Of a stretch of 64,000 bases of DNA, positions 50,701-58,611 are shown in pieces. A model generated the notes under the pieces. That model made no database searches and had not been told where the DNA came from. It saw only the letters and a list, made by a program, of their open reading frames with translations. Within the stretch, counting starts at the first letter, position 1. Every line of letters starts with the position of its first letter. Source of the stretch: Bryobacterales bacterium (GTDB taxonomy: Bacteria; Acidobacteriota; Terriglobia; Bryobacterales; Bryobacteraceae); NCBI GenBank assembly GCA_003164035.1, contig PLRS01000052.1, forward strand, positions 71,392 to 135,391, given 5' to 3'. The translations under genes and the position numbers were made by a program.

Positions 50701-53082
50701 TCATTTCCTAATCGTCACCGCGACCTGCTCAGCCACCTCGGTCGCGGGCATCTCCTCGGCCCGGCGCATTTGGAATGGGAGGCTTCGGACGATGCCCAGA
50801 ACGTACTCGGAAAACCTGTTGCCTCGCAATGCCGCGCCGCGGTCGATGGCTCGCACCGCCGGCATGTCGTAGGGCTCCAGGCCCCGCCCTAACGCGTAGG
50901 CCAACAACTTCGCGCTGAACACGCGGATAAACGCGTCGGAATGGTTCACCAGAGCCCTGCGCAGACTCGCCGGACCGTCGACCTTCACCCCGTCCACCAG
51001 TTGCCCGGAAGCGTCGACGTCGCCGGTACCGTCGTGAATGCGCCAGGCGCCGGTGGCGTCGAAATTCTCCAGCGCGAATCCGATCGGGTCCATGATTTGA
51101 TGACAGGAGGCGCAGGCCGGGTTGGAGCGATGCTCTTCCAGGCGCACCCGCACCGGAACGGTCTTGGTATTAGCGGCGCTTTCTTTCAGCGGCGGAACGT
51201 TAGCCGGCGGACTCGGCGGCGGCGCGCCCAGCAGATTGTCGAGAATCCATTTGCCGCGCACCACCGGCGAAGTGCGATTGGCGAACGAGGTGACGGTGAG
51301 GATGCTTGCCTGACCCAGCAATCCACGACGATTATCGTCGGTTACCGCAACCCGCCGGAAACGGTTGCCTTCCACGTTGGGGATGCCGTAGTGCCGGGCC
51401 AGGCGCTCGTCGACAAAAGTGTAGTCCGCCGTCAGCAGGTCGACCACGTTGCGGTTTTCGCGCACGATGCTGTCGAAGAAGAGCTCGGTCTCGCGCTGCA
51501 TGGACTGCAGCAGATTATTGTCGAAGTTCGGGTAGGTGAAGACGTCCGGCTGCGCGCCGCTCAGGTTGCGCAGGTAGAGCCACTGGCCGGCAAAATTGCG
51601 CGCCAGGGCCGCGGAGCGCGGATCGGCCAGCATGCGCCTGACCTGGCGCTCCAGAACCAGCGGATCGGCCAGCCTGTTCCGGCTCGCCAGATTCAGCAGT
51701 TCATCGTCCGGCGCGGTGCTCCACAGGAAATAAGACAGGCGGGAAGCCAGTTCCAGGTTGCTGACGCGGTAGTTCTTGCCCGGCGCCGCGCTCGGAGGCA
51801 TACCCTCGAAGCGGAATACAAACTGCGGGTCGGCCAGAATCGCCTGTAGAGCCACGCGGATGCCGGATTCGAAATCTCCCTGGTTGCGGGCTTCCTGAAA
51901 GACGCTCAACAGGTCTTCGAGATCCGCGGCGGTCGCCGGCCGGCGGTACGCGCGCCGGGCCAGTGCGGACAGAATCCTGCGCGCGCACGGGATTTCTTCG
52001 CTTTCGCCGGTTGGACGGCAGGCGAAAATCCTGTCGCGGCTAGGGGTGTCGCTCACCCCGGTTGCGTGGTAAGGCCCGTCGATGCCCAGGTCCCTCAGGT
52101 GTGGCAGCGTAGTCAATCCCTGGATCTGGCCCGCGAACAGGTCCCCCAGACTCTGCTCGTAAGGCATCAGGAAATCGTCCGCCGGACCCGAAGCCGCCTC
52201 GATAAACGAAGCCGTGACGGTCCGAGGCCCCGCTTTGACCTTGATGGGAGGCGTGCGCAGGTCTTCGTCGACCTTGATGCGCGGGTTGACGTTCATGAGG
52301 GCCACGCGCTCGCCGTTCACCGCCACTTCCACCTGCTGATCCTTGGCCGTGGTGCCAAAAACAAAAGTGTTGGTAGTGAAGTAGAGCGTCAGGCGGAACG
52401 TATATTCGCCGTCGGCCGGAAAATTGTGCCGGAATACGGCGCCCCCGCGCGTGCCGAAAGGCGTGCCTTCCACATGGCGGGTCTGGGAGAACGTCGATGG
52501 GATGTGGTAGGTCTCCACCAGCGGCCTCATCTTCGCGTCACCCACCGCCAGGCGGCTGATCCTGCCGGCCGCCCGCACGTAGGCCTCCATCAACGTGGGA
52601 GACACGTTGAGCACCTCCGCCATGTTGTCGAAGCCATGACTCATGTCGTCGGGCGGCAGCAGGGAAGCTACGTCCACGTCCAGGCCGAGCAGGTCATGCA
52701 CGGAGTTGGCGTATTCGGTCCGATTGAGACGATGGAGCGACGGACGGCCCGGATTGGGGTGCGCGATGGCAGCCCGGTCGAGGGCGGTCTCGAGTGACTC
52801 GACAAAGCCGTTGAGGGCCGCCCGTTCCGGCCGCGGCGCGCGGGCCGGCGGCATCATTCCGGCCCGCAACTTGACGATGACCTTTTCCCACGTCTTCGGA
52901 TCCGTTTCCGGGTGCGCGGCGTCGAGTTTGGAAAACGTCAAACCGCCGGAACGGAGCTTGTCGTTGTGGCAGCCCGCGCAATAGCGTTGGACCAGGGCCG
53001 GTCCCGCCTGTTGGTGCGGAACACTCTGCGCCCCGGCCGTTGCGGCAGCCAGCAATGCCAGTCCCGCTACTGTCCGGACCAT
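50701..53082 (-). CDS. DUF1592/DUF1587/DUF1588 exported cytochrome-c-like protein
   Basis: About 793 residues. A signal peptide (VRTVAGLALLAAATAGAQ) is followed by a haem c site YCAGCHNDK near residue 34-38, then DUF1587 (HRLNRTEYANSVHDLLGLDV), a carbohydrate-binding-like segment (RHNFPADGEYTFRLTLYF), DUF1595/DUF1592 (RRILSALARRAYRRPAT; ELASRLSYFLWSTAPDDELL; LARNFAGQWLYLRNL), DUF1588 (RRGLLGQASILTVTSFANRTSPVVRGKWILDNLLG, with CASCHQIMDPIGFALENFD, a second CxxCH) and DUF1585. This is a large secreted dihaem-type protein typical of Planctomycetes and Acidobacteria. Substrate unknown. Confidence 0.92.
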   Translation of the reverse strand: MVRTVAGLALLAAATAGAQSVPHQQAGPALVQRYCAGCHNDKLRSGGLTFSKLDAAHPETDPKTWEKVIVKLRAGMMPPARAPRPERAALNGFVESLETALDRAAIAHPNPGRPSLHRLNRTEYANSVHDLLGLDVDVASLLPPDDMSHGFDNMAEVLNVSPTLMEAYVRAAGRISRLAVGDAKMRPLVETYHIPSTFSQTRHVEGTPFGTRGGAVFRHNFPADGEYTFRLTLYFTTNTFVFGTTAKDQQVEVAVNGERVALMNVNPRIKVDEDLRTPPIKVKAGPRTVTASFIEAASGPADDFLMPYEQSLGDLFAGQIQGLTTLPHLRDLGIDGPYHATGVSDTPSRDRIFACRPTGESEEIPCARRILSALARRAYRRPATAADLEDLLSVFQEARNQGDFESGIRVALQAILADPQFVFRFEGMPPSAAPGKNYRVSNLELASRLSYFLWSTAPDDELLNLASRNRLADPLVLERQVRRMLADPRSAALARNFAGQWLYLRNLSGAQPDVFTYPNFDNNLLQSMQRETELFFDSIVRENRNVVDLLTADYTFVDERLARHYGIPNVEGNRFRRVAVTDDNRRGLLGQASILTVTSFANRTSPVVRGKWILDNLLGAPPPSPPANVPPLKESAANTKTVPVRVRLEEHRSNPACASCHQIMDPIGFALENFDATGAWRIHDGTGDVDASGQLVDGVKVDGPASLRRALVNHSDAFIRVFSAKLLAYALGRGLEPYDMPAVRAIDRGAALRGNRFSEYVLGIVRSLPFQMRRAEEMPATEVAEQVAVTIRK

Positions 53083-53095
53083 GTCACCCCACACT

Positions 53096-56000
53096 CTAGA
53101 AATGCACCCGCAAGCCGAACTCCATGGTGCGCGGTGTGTTCGCCTGGGCGGTAACCACGCCCCAGGTTTGCGGACTGTCGATGTTCAGGCTCGGCGTGGA
53201 AGGCTGGAAGTGATTCAGCGTGTTGTAGACCTGAATCGACAGGGTGGCGCCGATTCTTTCGGTGGCGCGAATCTCTTTGGAGAGAGTGGCATCGAGATTA
53301 AATGTCGGGAAGCCACGTATCGGTCCGGCGCCGCTGGCGTTGTTGTCGAGACCCAGAATCAGGGGACGAAACTCGGAAAAGACCGCGTTAGGATTGGCGA
53401 ACAGGTTAATTCCCGATCCGCCCGACGACAGGTTCCCGTTCACTCCCGCGCCGCTGGCCACGGTGACGTGGTAGTGCGCCGAATTCCCGCCGGTAAAGGC
53501 GGTTACCAATTGAGCGTTCTCGACGGCAGTGTTGCTGTTGCCGTATTCTTCGCCGTACGACTGGGCGTCCGACGCACTACCCGTGCCGATACCGACTTCG
53601 ACCGGTGAGCCACTCTGGGCGGTGAACAGCGGTGCCACCGCCCAGCCTCCGAGGACGTGCCCGAGCACCCCGCGCTGACCGCGGAAGAACGGCAGCTTAT
53701 AGAGCATCAGTAAGTTGTAAGTGAACCGGAGGTCGAAGCCCTGGGGACCATAGGAATCGTGCATGTCCCAGGGATCGACCACCGTCTGCGAACTGCTGCT
53801 CTGTGCCGAATCCGCCGTGCCCAGCGCGCGGCTCCAGGTGAAGTTGGATTGTGCCGTGAGGCCGTGCCAATCGCGGGAAGTGAAGCGCAGAAATGCGGCG
53901 TTGTAATTGCCGAAGCCGACGCTCGATGCCATTTCGTAGGAAGTGAGCTGCGTGCCCACGCTCCCGCCATTGACGGCCGGCGAAGCCAGCAGCGTGCGGC
54001 CCAGAGTCCACGAAGGCGCGGCGTTGAGCGCGCTCCACAGGTTGTAGACCTGGGTCGAAACGATGGCGGATTTCTGCAGGCTGGCCACCGCCGCCGTGCA
54101 ACTGCCGTAGCCGGCGCAATACTTCGAGCTGGCGCCTCCGAGCGCGGTCTCCAGGAACGGCTGCGCGGTGATGGCTTGGCCGGCGCTGACTTCTTCGTAC
54201 AGATTGGCGAAAGCGTTGGCGAAGGTCTGCCCGCCCAGCGTAGTCATGGTGGGAACCGCGTCGATGTTGACCAGGTTGTATTCGTTGCGGATGATGCGCC
54301 CCACGTAGCCGGCTTCGACGGTCACTCGGGCGGAGAGGGCGCGTTGAATGGTGAAGTTGAATTGGTCGGAGCGGTCGGGCCGGAACTTAGGATCGACACC
54401 GGCGCCGTCGCCGGCGGAAATCGCGCCATTGATGCCCGAATAATAAGGCTGGGGCAATGTCTGTGTCACCGGAAGCGGGAAGGACAGGCCGTCGGTGCCG
54501 ATGCGAAAGGCCGACGTGGGATTCACGCCGTTGATGCCGAGGCATTGGCCGGTGATGCTGGCCCCGATGCACTGGTCGACCTGTTCCAGCCCGGCGCCCA
54601 ACACCGGGCTGCCTACCACGCGGCCGCCATTCAGGCGTCCGTAGATGCGGCTATATCCTCCCCGGACCACCGTCTTTCCGCGGCCGAATAGCTTGCCCGG
54701 CGCGCCATCGTTGAAGTTCGGATTCCAGGCTGCCGCCAGGCGTGGACTGAGCTCGCCATAGAAAGGATCGAACGGGTACTTCTCTCCGCCGCCGACGTTG
54801 CGCACGGTGGCAAAACCGACCGTCGGATCGTAGACCCGGCCCGCCAGCGCGGCTTGTTGCTTCTTGGCCAGATAACTCACCAGGTCGATAGGAACGCTTG
54901 TATTTGCCTGGTCGACGAGCTGCACCTGTTTGCCATCCAGTTCGTAGGGAGGCATTTCAATGGCGTAACCGAGGCCATAAGTCAAGGTAAAGGTTGGGCG
55001 AATGTGCCAGCTATCGGAAGCATAGAAGTTATAGCTGGGCACGATGGCGTGAACCGAAATCGGATCGGTAACCGGGTCCAGGGTCAGGTTGGAACCGCTG
55101 CGCGTGTACATCACCTGGGGCTGGGAGACAATACCCAGGACTTCGGCATAAAGATTCTGCCAATTGGAAGACTGACTCGAAGCCAGGCCGGCGGCTTGAT
55201 AAGCGGTAGTAACCAGGCCGGAGCCGCTGCCGATCTGGTAAACGGGCCAGGAATCCGTGGCGATGCCATTGTCGTTGCGGGTGTAGAAATCGAAGTTGCG
55301 GGTATAAGACGCCCCGAACTGCAGGAAGTGGTTATCATGAAGCAGCGTCAAATCGTCGCGATAGTTCTGGTCGTGTCCGTCCCAGGCGCGCTGCCGCGTA
55401 CTGGAACTGTCCACGTTGTAAGGAATCAGGGCGTTGGACGATTCGCCGCCGATTTCGACGGCCGCGCCCAAACCCGCCAACTGAGGCGTGCCGCCCGCGT
55501 CGGCCCACGCCCAGTAATTGCGGATGTAATTGAAATGGAAATCGTTGGTGAGGGTTGGCGTAATGTTGGTAGTCAACCCTGTCACGAAATATTCGCCCTT
55601 TTGCGGTTTGGTAAAGGAAGCGGCGGCCTGTCCGAGAGTGTCGCCGGGCAGCGCGCCGCCGATATCCACCTGACCCGAAGTCAACTGATTGAAGGTGTAA
55701 TATCGGTCGCTGACGGTGAAGTGGTTGCGCGAGCCGAAGTCGTGGTCGATTCGCTCCACCGCGAAGCGCTGGGTTTGCGGCAGGTTCACATTGGAGCGAT
55801 ACCCCTGGGTATTGTACAGATCGCCGGACTGCGGATCGTTGGGGAGCGGCATGTACTTCGACCAGATTTGGTTCACGACCGGGTTGAGCCCGAGGCCGCG
55901 CGGGTCGCATAAGGCTCCTCCGACGCAGGTCGCCGGGGCATAAGTGGTCCCATTGACGGTCACCGGATAGGGGTTCAGGTTATAAGCCGAATACACGCCC

Positions 56001-57124
56001 GCGCTATTGGGCACCTGAATCACTCCGGCCCGCATCAGTGCCGTGGGAACGGATCTCTCGACGGTGGTGGCATTAGGGTAATCGTAGCCTTCGAAATTGC
56101 CGAAGAAATAGGTCTTTCCGCCAATCCATTTGGGCAGCAGCGGACCGCCCAGCGCCGCGCCGTAATGGTTGCGGTGGGTTTTGGGTAAGGGTGTGTAGGG
56201 GAGGTTACCGGACGGAGTGTGATCGTCCTTCCAGGTGTTGGCCGCGCCCACGTTGCTGGCGTAAAAGTACTCGTACAAGGCGCCGTGAAAATCATTGGTG
56301 CCACGCTTGGTCACCAACTGAACCTGGCTGCCGGCCGCTCCGTTGAAATCGGCGGTCTGATTACTGAGGTTCACCTTGAACTCTTCCACACTCTCGATGG
56401 GCGTGGGAACTACCGCGCTGGGCGCGCCGTTGGAGGCGAAGCTGGTGGTATAGGAGTTGCTCGTCCCGGCCATGTCGTCGTTCACGTTGCCGCCATCGAG
56501 TTGGAACGAATTCTGGTCGCTCTGCACCCCCGCCACCTGACCACTGGGGGTGACGCCGACTTGCAGGACGGATAGCGAGGACACATCGCGGTTCAGGTTG
56601 GGCAGCAGCAGCAGGGACTCTCCGGCAATGGTAGCGCCCACTGTGGCGTTCAGCGTCTGCAACTCGGCCCCGGCCGACGCGGTTACCTCCACGGTGGTCG
56701 AGGTCGTTCCCACTTCCAGCTTGACATTCAGCGCCAGGCTCAATCCCACGTCCACCTTCTGCTCCGGCACCCGCACCAGGGCGAATCCGGGATGCGCGAC
56801 CGTCAAATCGTAGATACCCGGGGGAACGTCGACGAAATCGTAGCGTCCGGCCGGGTTGCTGACCGTGGCGCGAACCGTTTTGGTCGCCACATCCACCAAT
56901 TGGACCGTGGCGCTCACGACCACGGCGCCAGCCTGGTCGGTCACCTGCCCGCTCACCGTTCCGGAAGCGGCGGCTTGTCCCCACAGAGCCGCCGGGGTAA
57001 GCGCCATGAGCGCCAGCCCGAGTACGGCGGCAAGCCGGGTCCCAAGTCCGCGACAGCGACCCACCTGCCAACCTTGGCGAGGGAAGCCGTGGGCTCCCGA
57101 GACACCGGCCGATTCGATTCGCAT
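53096..57124 (-). CDS. TonB-dependent receptor-like outer membrane protein with Cna/carboxypeptidase-like N-domain
   Basis: About 1,342 residues. A long basic leader and hydrophobic stretch (RLAAVLGLALMALTPAALWGQ) precede a CarboxypepD_reg domain (SGTVSGQVTDQAGAVVVSATVQLVD, NPAGRYDFVDVPPGIYDLTVAHPGF), then a plug (AGVQSDQNSFQLDGGNVNDDMAG) and a large beta barrel ending in MEFGLRVHF with terminal Phe. This is the Oar-like/TonB family that Solibacter carries in dozens. It should bind and import a large ligand with TonB energy. ATG 57124 follows AGAGAGG. It is likely the first gene of the seven-gene run to 42459. Confidence 0.9.
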   Translation of the reverse strand: MRIESAGVSGAHGFPRQGWQVGRCRGLGTRLAAVLGLALMALTPAALWGQAAASGTVSGQVTDQAGAVVVSATVQLVDVATKTVRATVSNPAGRYDFVDVPPGIYDLTVAHPGFALVRVPEQKVDVGLSLALNVKLEVGTTSTTVEVTASAGAELQTLNATVGATIAGESLLLLPNLNRDVSSLSVLQVGVTPSGQVAGVQSDQNSFQLDGGNVNDDMAGTSNSYTTSFASNGAPSAVVPTPIESVEEFKVNLSNQTADFNGAAGSQVQLVTKRGTNDFHGALYEYFYASNVGAANTWKDDHTPSGNLPYTPLPKTHRNHYGAALGGPLLPKWIGGKTYFFGNFEGYDYPNATTVERSVPTALMRAGVIQVPNSAGVYSAYNLNPYPVTVNGTTYAPATCVGGALCDPRGLGLNPVVNQIWSKYMPLPNDPQSGDLYNTQGYRSNVNLPQTQRFAVERIDHDFGSRNHFTVSDRYYTFNQLTSGQVDIGGALPGDTLGQAAASFTKPQKGEYFVTGLTTNITPTLTNDFHFNYIRNYWAWADAGGTPQLAGLGAAVEIGGESSNALIPYNVDSSSTRQRAWDGHDQNYRDDLTLLHDNHFLQFGASYTRNFDFYTRNDNGIATDSWPVYQIGSGSGLVTTAYQAAGLASSQSSNWQNLYAEVLGIVSQPQVMYTRSGSNLTLDPVTDPISVHAIVPSYNFYASDSWHIRPTFTLTYGLGYAIEMPPYELDGKQVQLVDQANTSVPIDLVSYLAKKQQAALAGRVYDPTVGFATVRNVGGGEKYPFDPFYGELSPRLAAAWNPNFNDGAPGKLFGRGKTVVRGGYSRIYGRLNGGRVVGSPVLGAGLEQVDQCIGASITGQCLGINGVNPTSAFRIGTDGLSFPLPVTQTLPQPYYSGINGAISAGDGAGVDPKFRPDRSDQFNFTIQRALSARVTVEAGYVGRIIRNEYNLVNIDAVPTMTTLGGQTFANAFANLYEEVSAGQAITAQPFLETALGGASSKYCAGYGSCTAAVASLQKSAIVSTQVYNLWSALNAAPSWTLGRTLLASPAVNGGSVGTQLTSYEMASSVGFGNYNAAFLRFTSRDWHGLTAQSNFTWSRALGTADSAQSSSSQTVVDPWDMHDSYGPQGFDLRFTYNLLMLYKLPFFRGQRGVLGHVLGGWAVAPLFTAQSGSPVEVGIGTGSASDAQSYGEEYGNSNTAVENAQLVTAFTGGNSAHYHVTVASGAGVNGNLSSGGSGINLFANPNAVFSEFRPLILGLDNNASGAGPIRGFPTFNLDATLSKEIRATERIGATLSIQVYNTLNHFQPSTPSLNIDSPQTWGVVTAQANTPRTMEFGLRVHF

Positions 57125-57543
57125 TGCCAAAATCCTCTCTTCTGAAGCAGATTCTAGATAATGTATAGGGACATTATACAGTACCCAAATCGACAATCAA
57201 GCCAAATATATATAAAATCCATCGACATTTTTATTTTTATTATTATCAGTCAGTTACATGGATCATACAATGGATTTTCAAGATCGCGAGCTTGACAGGG
57301 TGCTACATACTCTACTAGTCTCTAGACAAGTGGACAAGCACGCGACCCCGAAATCCCGCGCAACGGCAGTTCCCCTTTCGCCGTTGCGCGGGCGTGTCGC
57401 TACCATGCGGACCTGTCGGGTGCGCCGCACGGTGGCGGTACGGCCGTGATGGCGCCTTTTGGGTTTTGAGCCGCGGCCGCAGGTCGGTTGTCAGACCGTG
57501 ACAACGTCATTTCTTCCGTTTCACTCGAGGAGACTCAAAAACA
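57125..57543. promoter_or_regulatory. 419-base divergent regulatory region with operator-like repeat and hairpins
   Basis: Between the receptor and GAF-ANTAR genes. A 7-bp inverted repeat ATAATGT-N6-ACATTAT (57158-57164/57171-57177) lies 34 bases before the receptor start. The following 57178-57260 is very AT-rich for this genome. A perfect 13-bp hairpin (57355-57367/57380-57392, loop 12) and a 7-bp hairpin GTTGTCA-GACCG-TGACAAC (57487-57505) precede the regulator gene. CGAGGAG (57526-57532) is the likely ribosome site for the latter. Confidence 0.6.
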
Positions 57544-58296
57544 ATGACAAATGCTGTGATTCCGTTCCCGTTTCCGCAAATCGCGCCTTCCCAGAGCAGC
57601 CATCCCGCAATTGCACCTCTGCTCGACATGGCTCTCAGCGAGACCCATTCCCAGGGTGCGTATCTGTATTGGTTCGATGCTTCCGGAGCCCGGGCCCGGA
57701 TCGTGCTCTGGGAGGGCCCGGCGCCGTCCATCGAGGCCGTTGCCGAGTCGCGGGAGGTGGGTGGCGCCGAATTTCAAAACCACCTGACGCGCACTACGCC
57801 CATCGTTGTGCATCAGGGGGCCGAAGCGGATCCTCGCTTCCGGTTTTTCCCGGAATTCCGCAGGAACCGCTTCGAAGGAGTAGTCTCCATCCCGCTGCTC
57901 GATGGCGGGGCGGTGGTGGGCCTGGTGAACATTTGCCGCTCTCGGGCGATGCCGTTACAAGCGCGCGATCTGGCGTTTCTGCTCAACCTGAGCGTGCCCA
58001 TCGGCAGCCTGATGGCGGCCTCGCTGACGCGCGCCGCGCTCGAGCGCGAACTGGATAAGCTCACCCGCCAACTGGCCGACCGGAAACTGGTGGAGCGCGC
58101 CAAGGGATTGTTGCAATTGTCCTGCAACCTGACCGAGGAGCAAGCTTACTTCGCCATCCGCAACGCCAGCCGGCGCCGCCGCGCTCCCATGCGCCTGGTG
58201 GCCGAACAGGTGATCGAAGGCACGTTCCCGATGGCGCCGGGCGGAGCAGGTGGGACGGAGTTCGCCGGAGGCCGTGAGGCGGCAGGCGGCGCATAA
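57544..58296 (+). CDS. GAF-ANTAR RNA-binding regulator
   Basis: A 250-residue protein. Residues about 20-165 form a GAF domain (LLDMALSETHSQGAYLYWFD, GVVSIPLLDGGAVVGLVNICR). Residues about 175-230 form an ANTAR domain (LADRKLVERAKGLLQLSCNLTEEQAYFAIRNASRRRRAPMRLVAEQVI), the antiterminator that binds nascent RNA hairpins. The tail is Gly-rich. GAF-ANTAR proteins sense small ligands and prevent termination in leaders of target operons. It is divergent to the TonB receptor gene. Confidence 0.88.
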   Translation: MTNAVIPFPFPQIAPSQSSHPAIAPLLDMALSETHSQGAYLYWFDASGARARIVLWEGPAPSIEAVAESREVGGAEFQNHLTRTTPIVVHQGAEADPRFRFFPEFRRNRFEGVVSIPLLDGGAVVGLVNICRSRAMPLQARDLAFLLNLSVPIGSLMAASLTRAALERELDKLTRQLADRKLVERAKGLLQLSCNLTEEQAYFAIRNASRRRRAPMRLVAEQVIEGTFPMAPGGAGGTEFAGGREAAGGA

Positions 58297-58611
58297 GCGG
58301 GGGTTGAGCCAGGTTTCGGAAATTGTGGGGCAGCCAATTCTGGCTGCAGCCGGCTTTTAGCCGGCATTCGCCTGGCAGGAGGACTCGCTCCACCTCGAAA
58401 GAGCCGCCTAAAAAGGCGGCTGCGGGCAAAATTGCCCGCCCCACAATTCATGCAGACTGTCCGCGACGAAAAAAGCATGGGGCATTAGGCCCTCGGCCTG
58501 CCCCACAAGCAAGTTCGGAGAGTCATCTCGGCTCTTCTTATTTAAGTGAACAGTATTGGGGCAAACCACCAATAACTAATGGCCTGCCCCACTCCTGTTG
58601 CCGGAAGAACC
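58297..58611. repeat. 120-bp element copy 1 and further palindromes
   Basis: 58325-58444 is a 120-bp element with terminal AATTGTGGGGC / GCCCCACAATT (11 bp, including four flanking bases) and three internal hairpins (GCAGCC..GGCTGC, GCCGGCTTTTAGCCGGC, AGCCGCCTAAAAAGGCGGCT) plus GGGCAAAATTGCCC. A second copy lies at 62182-62302, flanking the GH38 gene on its other side. Two further hairpins with TGGGGCA/TGCCCCA ends are at 58478-58506 and 58556-58591; the last may end GH38 transcription. Confidence 0.8.

Noticed and set aside
57258-57449. 63-codon plus-strand frame before the GAF-ANTAR gene
   Set aside because: It crosses the perfect 13-bp hairpin, has no ribosome site and no recognisable product.
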